A stretch of DNA of 64,000 nucleotides from Chloroflexota bacterium (GTDB taxonomy: Bacteria > Chloroflexota > Limnocylindria > P2-11E). The stretch's first letter is position 1; each line of letters opens with the position of its first letter. Both the position numbers and the translations under genes were made by a program. The stretch spans positions 1 to 64,000 of the forward strand of contig JACQAT010000005.1 of assembly GCA_016194865.1 (NCBI GenBank). Direction: 5' to 3'. The notes below the pieces were generated by a model. That model worked only from the letters and a program-made list of their open reading frames with translations. It did not search any database and was not told where the DNA came from. Of the stretch, positions 40,140-49,856 are shown one piece after another.

Positions 40140-41471
40140 TCAGGGATTGTCTTTCAAGATGGCGTTCGCGCGCGCGCCGGCGTCCTTGAGGGCACGATCG
40201 AGGTCGGGGATGGGGCGAGTGGCGACGCTGACGAGCAGCTCCTCGATCACCGCGCGGATGTCGAGCGACCCGCGGACGTTGGGCTCCGGCACGCTCGCGC
40301 TCGCGAGGTCGAACGCCTGCTTGCCCTGGGTGTCGGTGCCCCAGACCCTCTTCAGCGCGTCTGTGGTCGACGCGCTCTTCCGCAGCGGCAAACCCGCGGT
40401 CGCGGCCGACCACTCGGCGGTCTGCTCCTTGTCGCTGAACCAGCGGACGAACAGCCAGGCCGCGAGCTGCTTCTCGGGCGTGCTCCGGTAGACGACGACG
40501 CTCGGCCCGTACGCGATCGTGCGGCCGCGTGTCGCGTCGCTCTGCGGCACGCTCTGCAGGCTCCAGGGGACGGGCGTGCGCATCGCCGCGGTCAGGAACG
40601 GGCGGAAGCTCGATGACTCGTGGACGAACGCGACCCTGCCGGCGGCGAAGTCCGTCTCGTAGTCGAAGCCCTTCGGCACGTACGCGACCTGCTCGCCCAG
40701 GAGCTTCTGGAAGAGCTGGAGCGAGTCGAGGCCCTCGCGGCCATCCCACGCGACGGTCCTGCCGTCGTCGCTCAGCAGCTTGCCGCCGCGCGACACGACC
40801 CACGACTCGAACGTCGACGCGCCGAGCGTGACCGCCCAGCCGGAGCGCGCGGCCCTCCCATCCGGGCCGCGCTTGGTGGCCGCGCGCGCGACGTCCTCGA
40901 ACTCGGACCACGTCCGCGGGGCGGTGCGGTTGATCTCGCGCAGCAGCGCGTCGTTCTGGTACATCGCCGCGATCGCGCGCTGGAACGGGAAGCTGAGCAG
41001 CTGCCCGCCGAACTGCACGTAGCGCTCGCCGTCGAGGAAGCTCTTGAAGAGATCGTCCTGGCTTGCCCTGTCGAGGCCGTTCTTGCGGCTGGCGACGTAG
41101 GGATCCAGCGGGACGACGAGCCCGGTCTTCTGCATGTCAGAGACGAAGGCCGCGTACGCGGTGCTGAGCTCGGGGAGCGTCCCCGCCTGCACCGCCGCGA
41201 GCGTCTTCTGCTGCGCCTGCGCATAGCTGCCCTGATAGATGGGGTGAACGGTGATCTTCTCGGGATTCGAGGTGTTGAACTTCGCGATCAGCGCCTGCAG
41301 GGCATTCTCATTGGCGCCCGTGAGCGAATGCCAGAACGTGATCTCGACCGGGCCGCTCAGCGTGATGTCGGCGATGGTCGTGGCCTGCGGCGCGGGTGGC
41401 GCGGTCTGCTGCTGCTGCTGCTCGGTGCAGGCCGACGCGAGGAGGACGATCGTGAGGAGGATGCGTCGCAC
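40140..41471 (-). CDS. Extracellular solute-binding protein (UgpB-like), paralogue 2
   Basis: Lipoprotein signal then VEITFWHSLTGANENALQALIAKFN; GTG start likely. Confidence 0.85.
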   Translation of the reverse strand: MRRILLTIVLLASACTEQQQQQTAPPAPQATTIADITLSGPVEITFWHSLTGANENALQALIAKFNTSNPEKITVHPIYQGSYAQAQQKTLAAVQAGTLPELSTAYAAFVSDMQKTGLVVPLDPYVASRKNGLDRASQDDLFKSFLDGERYVQFGGQLLSFPFQRAIAAMYQNDALLREINRTAPRTWSEFEDVARAATKRGPDGRAARSGWAVTLGASTFESWVVSRGGKLLSDDGRTVAWDGREGLDSLQLFQKLLGEQVAYVPKGFDYETDFAAGRVAFVHESSSFRPFLTAAMRTPVPWSLQSVPQSDATRGRTIAYGPSVVVYRSTPEKQLAAWLFVRWFSDKEQTAEWSAATAGLPLRKSASTTDALKRVWGTDTQGKQAFDLASASVPEPNVRGSLDIRAVIEELLVSVATRPIPDLDRALKDAGARANAILKDNP

Positions 41472-41506
41472 GCCTTGATTGTGCGTCCAACGGCGCGCGG
41501 AACGCG

Positions 41507-41534
41507 AAGGGCCGCTCCACAAGGAGCGGCCCTT
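41507..41534. terminator. 12-bp perfect hairpin between the two SBP genes
   Basis: AAGGGCCGCTCC-ACAA-GGAGCGGCCCTT. Confidence 0.65.
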
Positions 41535-41561
41535 CTCAACACCTGCGAGGGATACGCCGAG

Positions 41562-42905
41562 CTATTGGTTGTCCTTCAGGATCCGGTTCGCCTTGTCGCC
41601 CGCGACCTTGATGGCGTCCTCGGGGGTCGCCTTCTGCGTCGTGATCTTGGTCATCATCTCGAGGATCACGTCGCGGATGTCCTGCTGGCCACGGACGTTC
41701 GGCTCCGGCGCCGACACGCCGATCATGTCGAAGGCCTGCTTGCTCTGGGGATTCTTCGCCCAGAAGTCCTTCACGACCTGCTTGTCCGCCGCGGTCTTGC
41801 GGACCGGCATGTAGTACGAGGTCGTCGCCCACGACGCGGTCTGATCCGTCTCGCTGAACCACTTCACGAAGAGCCACGACGCGAGCTGCTTCTCGGGGGT
41901 CGTCTTGAGGACCGCGACATTCGCGCCGAACTGCACCGTCTTCGCCTTGGCCGGATCGGCCTGCGGGAAGTTGACGACGCTCCAATTGATCGGCGTCTTG
42001 AACGCCGCCTTCACGAACGGGAGCGAGGAGGTGCTCGACATGTAGTACCCGACCCGGCTCGCCGCGAAGTCATCCTGTCCGGTGAACCCGGGTGGTACGT
42101 ACGCGGAGCCGTCCTTGACCAGGCGGTCGACCATCTTGAGGGTGTCGAGCCCCTCCTTGCCGTTCCAGGCGACGGTCTTGTTGTCATCCGCCATCAGCTT
42201 GCCGCCGCGCGAGTACACCATCGCGTCGAAGTACGACGCGTCGGTCGGCACCGCCCAGCCGTAGCGGGTGACCTTGCCGTCGGGTCCCTTCTTCGCGAGA
42301 GCCTTCACGTTCGCCTCGAAGTCCTCCCACGTCTTTGCCGGCTGCTTGCCGATCTCTTTCAGGAGGTCGTCGTTCTGGTAGGTCACCGCGAGCGACTTGG
42401 TGAACGGCCATGAGAGGAGCTGGTTGTTGAACTGCTTGAAGCGGTTCGTGTCGTAGTAGCCCTGGTAGATGTCGTCCTGGCCGGCCTTGTCGAGGCCGTA
42501 CTTCTTGCTCTGGACGTAGGGGTCGAGGTTCAGCACGACGTCGGCCTTCATGTAATCGGCGACGTTGCTCTCGTAGGCGTGGATCAGGTCGGGAAGGGCG
42601 CCGGCCTGGATCGCGCCGAGGGCCTTCTGTCCGAGCTGGGTGTAGTTGCCCTGGACGAGGCCCGTGACGGTGATGCCCCTCTCCTTGCCGACGGTGTCGT
42701 TGAACTGCTTGATCGCGTTCTCGAGCGCCGACTTCTGCGGGTCACCCGTCAGCGCGTGCCACAGGGTGATCGACACCGGCGCCTTGAGCTCGACGCTGTC
42801 GATCGCGTTCGCCTCGGCCGTGGTGCCGCCGCCGCTCGGGCTACCGCCGCCGCATGCCGCGGCGACAAACAGGATGCTCGAGAAGATCGCCGCTTTCAGT
42901 CGCAT
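41562..42905 (-). CDS. Extracellular solute-binding protein (UgpB-like), paralogue 1
   Basis: Lipobox FVAAACGGG; VSITLWHALTGDPQKSALENAIKQFN. Confidence 0.88.
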   Translation of the reverse strand: MRLKAAIFSSILFVAAACGGGSPSGGGTTAEANAIDSVELKAPVSITLWHALTGDPQKSALENAIKQFNDTVGKERGITVTGLVQGNYTQLGQKALGAIQAGALPDLIHAYESNVADYMKADVVLNLDPYVQSKKYGLDKAGQDDIYQGYYDTNRFKQFNNQLLSWPFTKSLAVTYQNDDLLKEIGKQPAKTWEDFEANVKALAKKGPDGKVTRYGWAVPTDASYFDAMVYSRGGKLMADDNKTVAWNGKEGLDTLKMVDRLVKDGSAYVPPGFTGQDDFAASRVGYYMSSTSSLPFVKAAFKTPINWSVVNFPQADPAKAKTVQFGANVAVLKTTPEKQLASWLFVKWFSETDQTASWATTSYYMPVRKTAADKQVVKDFWAKNPQSKQAFDMIGVSAPEPNVRGQQDIRDVILEMMTKITTQKATPEDAIKVAGDKANRILKDNQ

Positions 42906-42956
42906 CTGTCCCTCCCTGTGCTTCGCGCTGCGCCTACCAGTTCGTACGTGCGAGCC

Positions 42957-43808
42957 TCATCCCCGGATACCTGTACGCGCCACCCCCTGGATCAGCTGCC
43001 GCTGCGCCACGAGATACAGCAGCACGATCGGCGCGACCACGAAGGTCGCCGCCGCCAGGAGCAGATGGTAGATGGAGTTGCCCTCCGAACGGAAGGAGTT
43101 CAGGCCCACCTGGATCGGCCGTACCTCGGGGCGGTTCGTCATGATCAACGGCCAGAGGAACGAGTTCCACGAGCCGAGGAACGTGATCAGTGCGACGGTC
43201 ACGAGGGCCGGCACCGAGAGCGGGAGCACCACACTCCAGAGGAAGCGCAGGTGGCCGGCCCCGTCGATGCGCGCCGCGTCGGCGAGCTCGCTCGGGATCG
43301 ACAGGAAGAACTGGCGCAGCAGGAAGATCGAGAAGGCGGTGGCGAGGAACGGGATGATCTGCACGGCGAGCGTGTCGACCAATCCGAGGTAGCGACGGCT
43401 CATGAGCAGGTAGTTCGGGATGAGGGTGGCCTCGCTCGGGATCATCAGCGTGGCGAGGAGCAGGGTGAAGATGACCGCCTTGCCCCTGAACTGCATCCGG
43501 GCGAACGCGTAGGCCGCGAGCACGGCTGTCACGATCTCGCCGAGCGTGACCGTGACGGCGATGATGATCGTGTTCAGGAAGAACGTGCCCCAGGGCTCTT
43601 TGCTCCAGGCCTCCGCGTAATTCTCCGGGTGGAGCGTCGTCGGGAAGAAGGTCGGCGGCGTCTCGATCGCCTCGAAGAATTCCTTGAGGCCGGTCGTCAC
43701 CATGTAATAGAAGGGGTAGGCGACCAGCAGGCCCGTGAGCGCGAGGACGACATGCCGCACCGGGAAGCGGAAGCGCATCGGGCGCGTCGCCCTGACCGAC
43801 CCGCTCAC
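42957..43808 (-). CDS. Carbohydrate ABC transporter permease (UgpE/MalG-like)
   Basis: ADAARIDGAGHLRFLWSVVLPLSVPALVTVALI EAA loop. Confidence 0.9.
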   Translation of the reverse strand: MSGSVRATRPMRFRFPVRHVVLALTGLLVAYPFYYMVTTGLKEFFEAIETPPTFFPTTLHPENYAEAWSKEPWGTFFLNTIIIAVTVTLGEIVTAVLAAYAFARMQFRGKAVIFTLLLATLMIPSEATLIPNYLLMSRRYLGLVDTLAVQIIPFLATAFSIFLLRQFFLSIPSELADAARIDGAGHLRFLWSVVLPLSVPALVTVALITFLGSWNSFLWPLIMTNRPEVRPIQVGLNSFRSEGNSIYHLLLAAATFVVAPIVLLYLVAQRQLIQGVARTGIRG

Positions 43809-44833
43809 GAATAGTGCACACGCCGGCCGAGCACACGGAACTGGATGAGCGTGAACAGCAGGATGATGAGCGTCAGCAGGAACGCCATCGCCGAACCGAG
43901 GCCGAGCTGCGTCTGCTGGAAGAACGTGCGGAAGATGAGCATCGTCGTCGTCCGCGTCGTGTCAAGCGGACCGCCGTTGGTCATGACGTAGATGGATTCG
44001 AAGGCACGCAAGGTACCGATCATGGCGATCGTGAAGACGAAGAAGGTCGTGGGAGAGAGGAGCGGAAGTGTGATCTTGGTGAAGATCTGCCGCTCGCTCG
44101 CGCCGTCGAGGCGCGCCGCCTCGTAGTACTCCGGCGAGATGTTCCCGAGCCCCGCCATGAAGATGACGACCTGGAAGCCGAAGAAGTGCCAGATATTGAA
44201 GATCGCGACGCCGATGAGCGCCAGGCTCGGGCCCCACGCCCAATCGGGCAGCGTCACCCCGGCGGCCGAGAATATCAGCTCGAACAGCCCGTGCGGCTCG
44301 TTGAACCAGTGCTGCGGACCGATCCCGACCAGTCCAAGGACCTCGTTCACGATGCCGAAGTTCGGGTGGAAGATGTAGCTGAAGATCGTGGCCGCCGCGA
44401 CCAGTGAGGTCACGTAGGGCAGATAGAAGAGCGTGCGGTAAAAGCTGCGGCCGCGGATCGGCTTGAACAGCAGGACGGCGACCGTCAGCGCCGCGGCCAT
44501 CGTGAGCGGGACCGTCAGCAACGCGAAGGTGAACGTCGTGGAGAGCGACCGCCAGAACTGCTCCGCGCGAGTGGGATTGGCGAAGAGGATGTCTGCGTAG
44601 TTATCGAGGCCACGGAACGCGCCCTGGACCACATCCCAGCGGAAGAGCGAGATATAGAGGGCGAAGAAGGTAGGGAAGATCTTGAACAGGCCGATGAGGC
44701 CGAGCGCCGGGAGCAGGAACAGATACGCCTGCAGATGCTCGATCAGGATGCGGCGTCGGCGGACCGGGGACATCGCCGGAGCGACCGAAACGACTCCCGC
44801 TGCCACCTGCTGCGATGATACGTCCGTGCCCAT
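43805..44833 (-). CDS. Carbohydrate ABC transporter permease (UgpA/MalF-like)
   Basis: YYEAARLDGASERQIFTKITLPLLSPTTFFVFTIAMIGT. Confidence 0.9.
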   Translation of the reverse strand: MGTDVSSQQVAAGVVSVAPAMSPVRRRRILIEHLQAYLFLLPALGLIGLFKIFPTFFALYISLFRWDVVQGAFRGLDNYADILFANPTRAEQFWRSLSTTFTFALLTVPLTMAAALTVAVLLFKPIRGRSFYRTLFYLPYVTSLVAAATIFSYIFHPNFGIVNEVLGLVGIGPQHWFNEPHGLFELIFSAAGVTLPDWAWGPSLALIGVAIFNIWHFFGFQVVIFMAGLGNISPEYYEAARLDGASERQIFTKITLPLLSPTTFFVFTIAMIGTLRAFESIYVMTNGGPLDTTRTTTMLIFRTFFQQTQLGLGSAMAFLLTLIILLFTLIQFRVLGRRVHYS

Positions 44834-45227
44834 CTACGACTATCGCTGCGACCATTGCGGCCACGTGTTCTCGCAGGTGCAATCGTTCCACGACGAGGCG
44901 CTCGAGAAATGCCCGAGCTGCGGAAAGAAGCCGCGCCGGCTCATCTCGACGCCGGCGATCATGTTCAAGGGCTCCGGCTGGTACTCGACGGACACGCGCA
45001 AGAAGGGCCCGTCGGAAGGCTCAGACGCGCCGGCCGCCCCGGCCGGTGACGCCAAAGCACCGGCGAAGGAAGGTGCGGGCGCGACGACGTCGGACGCAAA
45101 AACCTCGAATCGCGAGTCGTCAAATGGTGGATCGTCTGGAAAGAGCGAGAAGCCCGCCGGCGGAAAAACTTCTTCGAAAGACGGGTCGACATCGTCAAAA
45201 GGCTCGTCGTCCTCGAAAGAGAGCTGA
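44826..45227 (+). CDS. FmdB-type zinc ribbon protein with Ser/Lys/Gly-rich tail
   Basis: VPIYDYRCDHCGHVFSQVQSFHDEALEKCPSCGKKPRRLISTPAIMFKGSGWYSTD; GTG start. Confidence 0.88.
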   Translation: MPIYDYRCDHCGHVFSQVQSFHDEALEKCPSCGKKPRRLISTPAIMFKGSGWYSTDTRKKGPSEGSDAPAAPAGDAKAPAKEGAGATTSDAKTSNRESSNGGSSGKSEKPAGGKTSSKDGSTSSKGSSSSKES

Positions 45228-45253
45228 TCCTGCGGAGCGCGATCGCCTCCGCC

Positions 45254-45607
45254 ATGCGCCGGCCGCGCGACATCGGCACCATCCTGTCGGTGACGTCCAT
45301 CCACGGCGCCCTGGATACGGCGCTGGCCGAGGTGCTCGGCCGCGAGGGAAAGCGGGAGCTACGCCTCATCCCACGCCGGCCGTCGACGCCGCGGATCACG
45401 CGCCGCGCGGCCTTGGTATCGGCCGTGCTGTGGGAGGTCGCGAAGATCGCGTTCGCCTTCTTCACGAAGACGTTGGACTTCTTCCAGGCGTACGGCGCGC
45501 TCGCGCTCGCCGCGGGCCTGCTCACCTGGATCTATCTGACGGCGATCATCATCCTGATCGGCGCGGAGGTCATGAAGACGCAGAGAACATCGCGAGCGGT
45601 GGCCTGA
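45254..45607 (+). pseudogene. YihY/BrkB-family membrane protein, C-terminal fragment
   Basis: ALVSAVLWEVAKIAFAFFTKTLDFFQAYGALALAAGLLTWIYLTAIIILIGAEV matches only the C-terminal TM region of the family. Confidence 0.6.
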
Positions 45608-46356
45608 TGGACAGGCTCGAGCAGGCGGCGAGCAGGCTCCTCGAGGGCTGGAGCGCTCGTCTGTTCCGCGCGAAGCTCCAACCCGTCCAGCTCGCGAAGC
45701 GGGTCATCCGCGCGATGGAGTCGCACCAGACGATCTCGCTGGCGAAGACATTCGTGCCGAACTCGTACGTCATCTCCCTGTCGCCTTCGGACTTCGCGCA
45801 GTTCGAGCCGTACCGTCGCAGCCTCGAGCGCGATCTCGGCGAGGCGGTGCTCGGCGCCGCGCGCGATCGTGGCTTCACGCTGCTCGCGTACCCGAGCGTG
45901 GAGCTCGAGCGAGAGGACGACCTGGCGCCGGGCGACGTGCGCGTCGCCTGCGCCCTCGTCGACGCGACAGGGGAGGAGGTCGATCCCGCGAAGCAGGCCG
46001 CGAGGAAGACCGAGACCGGCCACACGATGGTCCTCGACCGCGACACGCTGCTGCGCGACCGCCCTCGCGCGCCCAGGGCCGCCCTCGAGCTCGTCGCCGA
46101 GCGCCGGCGCCTCGATCTCGGCGTCGACCCGCTGTCGATCGGCCGCGATCCGCAGAACGACGTCGTGATCCACGACCGGCGCGTCTCGCGCAAGCACGCC
46201 GAGATACGCCTGCGCCTCGGGCGCTTCACGCTCTACGACCTGCAGAGCACCAACGGCACGCTGGTCAACGGACGGCGCGTCGCCGAGGTCGTGCTGGCCG
46301 ACGGCGACAGGATCGCGATCGGGGGCAGCGAGCTCGTCCTCCATCAGGACGGGTAG
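45607..46356 (+). CDS. FhaA-like protein (DUF3662 and FHA domain)
   Basis: MDRLEQAASRLLEGWSARLFRAKLQPVQLAKRVIRAME; FHA: SIGRDPQNDVVIHDRRVSRKHAEI...LQSTNGTLVNG. Confidence 0.9.
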   Translation: MDRLEQAASRLLEGWSARLFRAKLQPVQLAKRVIRAMESHQTISLAKTFVPNSYVISLSPSDFAQFEPYRRSLERDLGEAVLGAARDRGFTLLAYPSVELEREDDLAPGDVRVACALVDATGEEVDPAKQAARKTETGHTMVLDRDTLLRDRPRAPRAALELVAERRRLDLGVDPLSIGRDPQNDVVIHDRRVSRKHAEIRLRLGRFTLYDLQSTNGTLVNGRRVAEVVLADGDRIAIGGSELVLHQDG

Positions 46357-46368
46357 ATAGGTAGAGAG

Positions 46369-46806
46369 ATGGAAGTGACCTTCGCCGTCCTGCTGTGGGG
46401 CGTGCGCATCGCCTTCCTGGTGCTGCTCTACCTGTTCCTCATCCGCGCGTTCGCCGCGCTGTGGCGCGCGATGCGCGTCGAGGAGGCGGTCGCCGCGAAG
46501 CCCACGGGTCTCGCGTTCCTCGTCGTGCAGAAGAGCCACAGCGGCGGGCCACGCAGCGGCGCGCGTCTGCCGCTGCGGGCGCTGACGTCCATCGGGCGCG
46601 ACGCGGGCAACGACGTCGTGGTGAACGACGACGCGGCGTCGTCGAAGCATGCGCTCGTCAGCTTCCGCGATGGCGAGTGGTGGGTCGAGGACGCCGGCAG
46701 CACCAACGGCACGGTCGTGAACGGGACGCGCATCACGGCGGCCGAGCGGCTGCACTACGGCGACGAGATCCTCATCGGGCGTGTCGCGATGCGGTTGGAG
46801 CAGTGA
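46369..46806 (+). CDS. FhaB-like FHA domain membrane protein
   Basis: N-terminal TM; SIGRDAGNDVVVNDDAASSKHALV...AGSTNGTVVNG. Confidence 0.88.
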   Translation: MEVTFAVLLWGVRIAFLVLLYLFLIRAFAALWRAMRVEEAVAAKPTGLAFLVVQKSHSGGPRSGARLPLRALTSIGRDAGNDVVVNDDAASSKHALVSFRDGEWWVEDAGSTNGTVVNGTRITAAERLHYGDEILIGRVAMRLEQ

Positions 46807-46807
46807 G

Positions 46808-46828
46808 CGCGCGGGCTACGCCCGCGCG
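46808..46828. repeat. 9-bp GC palindrome
   Basis: CGCGCGGGC-TAC-GCCCGCGCG. Confidence 0.5.
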
Positions 46829-46917
46829 GGCGAACACCATCAGCCTTGAGCAGGCATCGAGCCCCGGAGGCGAATGCCGACGGGGCGAGATGCGAGGACT
46901 GGAGCAGTGACGCGCCA

Positions 46918-48210
46918 GTGATCCGCATGCAGCCGCTCCGCCGGTTCGGGGAGCTGCGCCTGCTGGTGCTCGTGGCGCTGCTGCTCGTCACGGGTTTCGT
47001 CGCCGTCGTGGCGACGGAGCTCGCGAGCTTCGCGCCGGTGCAGCCGGTGGTCCCGCTGCTGTTCATCGCGCTCGCCGTCGCGCTGCACCTGTTCCTCGTC
47101 ACGATCGGCTTCCGCGGCGACCAGCTCCTGCTGCCGCTCATGCTCGCGCTCACCGCGATCGGTCTGATCGAAGTGGAGCGGCTCGCGTCGAACCTGCTCC
47201 TGCAGCAGCTGAGCTGGTGCGTCGTGGCGGCCGGCGTGTTCGTCGTCGCGATCCTCGTGCCACGCGATCTCAGCGTGCTCGCCCGCTACAAGTACACGTG
47301 GGCGCTGCTGGGCATCGCGCTCCTGCTCTCGCCGCTCCTTCCGGGGCTTGGCCGTGAGATCAACGGCGCGCGCATCTGGATCGGCGTCGGCTTCGCGCAG
47401 TTCCAGCCCTCCGAGGCCGTGAAGGTCCTGCTCGTCATCTTCTTCGCTTCCTATCTCGACGAGTACCGCGAGGTGCTGACGATGAAGCGGCTCGGCCCGC
47501 TTCCGCTTCCGCCGGTGCCCTACCTGCTGCCGATCATCCTCATGTGGGGCATGGCGATGGTCGTCATGGTGTTCGAGAAGGACCTCGGCGCGACGCTGAT
47601 CTTCTTCGGCATCTTCCTCGCGATGCTCTACCTCGCGACCGGACAGACCTCGTACACGCTGCTCGGCGCGTTGCTGCTGTTCGGCGGCGCGTACCTCGCG
47701 TACCGCTCGTTCGGGCATGTCGCGGTGCGCGTCGATACCTGGCTCGAGCCCTTCGCGGGTGACACGCGCTTCTCGAGCGGCTACCAGCTGGTGCAGGGGC
47801 TGTTCGCGCTGGGCAACGCCGGGCTGCTCGGCGCCGGGCTCGGTGGCGGCCTCCCGGAGCGCATCCCTGTCGTCTGGAGCGACTTCGTATTCGACGCGTT
47901 CACCGAGGAGACCGGCTTCCTCGGCGGCGCGGCGCTCCTCGCGCTCTATCTCGTGCTCGTCTTCCGCGGGATGATCATCGCGCTGCGCGCGCCGACGACG
48001 TTCCTGCAGCTGCTCGCCGGCGGCCTGTCGTTCATCATCGCGTTCCAGACGCTCGTCATCGTGGGCGGTAACGCGCGCCTGATCCCGCTCACCGGCGTGA
48101 CGCTGCCGTTCATCGCGTATGGCGGCAGCTCGCTCGTCGCGAACTTCCTCATCGTCGCCCTTCTCCTCCGCGTGAGCGACGTGACCGCGCGCGTGCGGGG
48201 CCCGGCATGA
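46918..48210 (+). CDS. FtsW/RodA/SpoVE family peptidoglycan polymerase
   Basis: Polytopic; FQPSEAVKVLLVIFFASYL; GNARLIPLTGVTLPFIAYGGSSLVANF; GTG start or ATG 46927. Confidence 0.9.
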   Translation: MIRMQPLRRFGELRLLVLVALLLVTGFVAVVATELASFAPVQPVVPLLFIALAVALHLFLVTIGFRGDQLLLPLMLALTAIGLIEVERLASNLLLQQLSWCVVAAGVFVVAILVPRDLSVLARYKYTWALLGIALLLSPLLPGLGREINGARIWIGVGFAQFQPSEAVKVLLVIFFASYLDEYREVLTMKRLGPLPLPPVPYLLPIILMWGMAMVVMVFEKDLGATLIFFGIFLAMLYLATGQTSYTLLGALLLFGGAYLAYRSFGHVAVRVDTWLEPFAGDTRFSSGYQLVQGLFALGNAGLLGAGLGGGLPERIPVVWSDFVFDAFTEETGFLGGAALLALYLVLVFRGMIIALRAPTTFLQLLAGGLSFIIAFQTLVIVGGNARLIPLTGVTLPFIAYGGSSLVANFLIVALLLRVSDVTARVRGPA

Positions 48211-49652
48211 CGCCGGTCGCCCAGAATCTGCGCGCTCTCACGCTCTCGCTCGCGCTCGCGTTCCTCGTCGCGTCGCTCGGCGTCGGGTACTGGACGCTCG
48301 TCGCGTCCGAAGAGCTCTCGCACGATCCGTTCAATCCGCGCCTCGTCGCGGCGACGCGCGATCGGCCGCGCGGCAACATCGTCGACGCAAAGGGTCGCGT
48401 GCTCGCATCGAGCCAGCCGAGCCCGCAGGGGAGCGCCCAGCGCTTCAGGCGCGTGTACGCCGATCGATCGCTCGCGCAGGTCGTGGGCTACGCCTCCTTC
48501 ACGTTCGGCGTGTCGGGCGCCGAGGGAGCCTATGGCGAGACGCTCGTGGGCCAGGATCCCGGCGATCCGGTCGGGCAGTGGCGCGCGCGCTATCTCGGCG
48601 AGCACGCCCCGCCGGCCACCGTCGTGCTCGGCATCGACCCCGCCGTGCAGCAGGCCGCCGCCACGGCGCTCGGCGCGAGGCGCGGCGCGATCGTCGCGCT
48701 CGATCCACGGACCGGAGCCATCCTCGCGTCGGTCAGCATGCCCAACTTCGACTCGGGCCTCGTGTCCGATCCGAGGACGGAGGAGCTGTCGTGGCAGCAG
48801 CTCAACGGGAACAAGGAGCGTCCGCTCATCAACCGCGTCACGCAGGGTCTCTATCCGCCCGGCTCGGTCTTCAAGATCATCACCGGCGCCGCGGCGCTGG
48901 AGAGCGGGTTCGATCCGAACGCGAAGGTCCGCGTCGACGACCCGTGGCGCGCCGATCCCTCGTGGGGCGCCTACGCGGTGCGCTCGGCGGCGAAGGCGCA
49001 CGGCGACTTCGACATGGCGCGCGCGTACCAGCAATCCGAGAACATCTACTTCGCGAAGGTCGGGCTGCAGATCGGCGGCGCGAAGATCGCCGAGTACGCG
49101 CAGCGGTTCGGCATCGGCAGCACGCCGAAGGTCGACCTGCCGGCCGCTGCGGGACAGGTCTCGAACAGCCGAGCGCTCGATCGGCCGACGCTGATCGCGG
49201 ACACGTCGTTCGGCCAGGGCGAGCTGCTCGTGTCGCCGTTGCAGATGTGTCTCCTCGCGGCCGCGATCGGCCGGAGCGGGGTCATGCCGACGCCGCACTA
49301 CGCCGTCGAGGTGCGTGACGCGCAGGGGCACGTGGTGCGTTCCATCACACCGGGGCCATCGGGTCAGGTCGTGCGACCTGACACGGCGCAGAAGCTGACG
49401 CAGCTGCTCGTCGGAGCGGTCGAGGCGCCGGGCGCGTTCGCCTTCGGCGCGAAGATCCCCGGCGTCAGCGTCGCCGGAAAGACCGGTACCGCGGAGAATC
49501 CGGCCGGCTCGCCGCACGGCTGGTTCATCGGCTTCGCGCCCGCGAACGACCCGACGGTCGCGGTCGCCGTGCTCATCGAGAACGCGACCGAGGGCGGCGT
49601 CGACGCGGCCCCGCTCGGCGCGGCTGTGATGCGGGCGGCACTTGGAAAATAG
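48207..49652 (+). CDS. Penicillin-binding protein 2 / PbpA-like transpeptidase
   Basis: RPRGNIVDAKGRVLA; YPPGSVFKIITGAAAL; VAGKTGTAENP. Confidence 0.9.
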   Translation: MTPVAQNLRALTLSLALAFLVASLGVGYWTLVASEELSHDPFNPRLVAATRDRPRGNIVDAKGRVLASSQPSPQGSAQRFRRVYADRSLAQVVGYASFTFGVSGAEGAYGETLVGQDPGDPVGQWRARYLGEHAPPATVVLGIDPAVQQAAATALGARRGAIVALDPRTGAILASVSMPNFDSGLVSDPRTEELSWQQLNGNKERPLINRVTQGLYPPGSVFKIITGAAALESGFDPNAKVRVDDPWRADPSWGAYAVRSAAKAHGDFDMARAYQQSENIYFAKVGLQIGGAKIAEYAQRFGIGSTPKVDLPAAAGQVSNSRALDRPTLIADTSFGQGELLVSPLQMCLLAAAIGRSGVMPTPHYAVEVRDAQGHVVRSITPGPSGQVVRPDTAQKLTQLLVGAVEAPGAFAFGAKIPGVSVAGKTGTAENPAGSPHGWFIGFAPANDPTVAVAVLIENATEGGVDAAPLGAAVMRAALGK

Positions 49653-49856
49653 CGCGCCGAGGGAGGGCTCCGCCCGACCGAGGATGGGCCCCCGGTAGCG
49701 CGGGGGCAGGGGCCCCCGGCGCGCAGCGCGCCGAAGGCAGCGCAGCGGACGGGGATCAAATGAACCAAGTGGGGGATTTTCGCGTTCTTTAAGCACATAC
49801 CCGCCACGCCGGGCGGGTCTGGCCGGTAGGCTATCGGTGGTGGGACAACGCGAAGC

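Noticed and set aside
40040-40140. Repetitive intergenic stretch (gcgcttcggcgctgcctcagcgcctcg, ctcgctcgtcgggctcagccctcctcgctcaggg)
   Set aside because: Probably terminator-type inverted repeats after the SBP gene; no clear structure to claim more.
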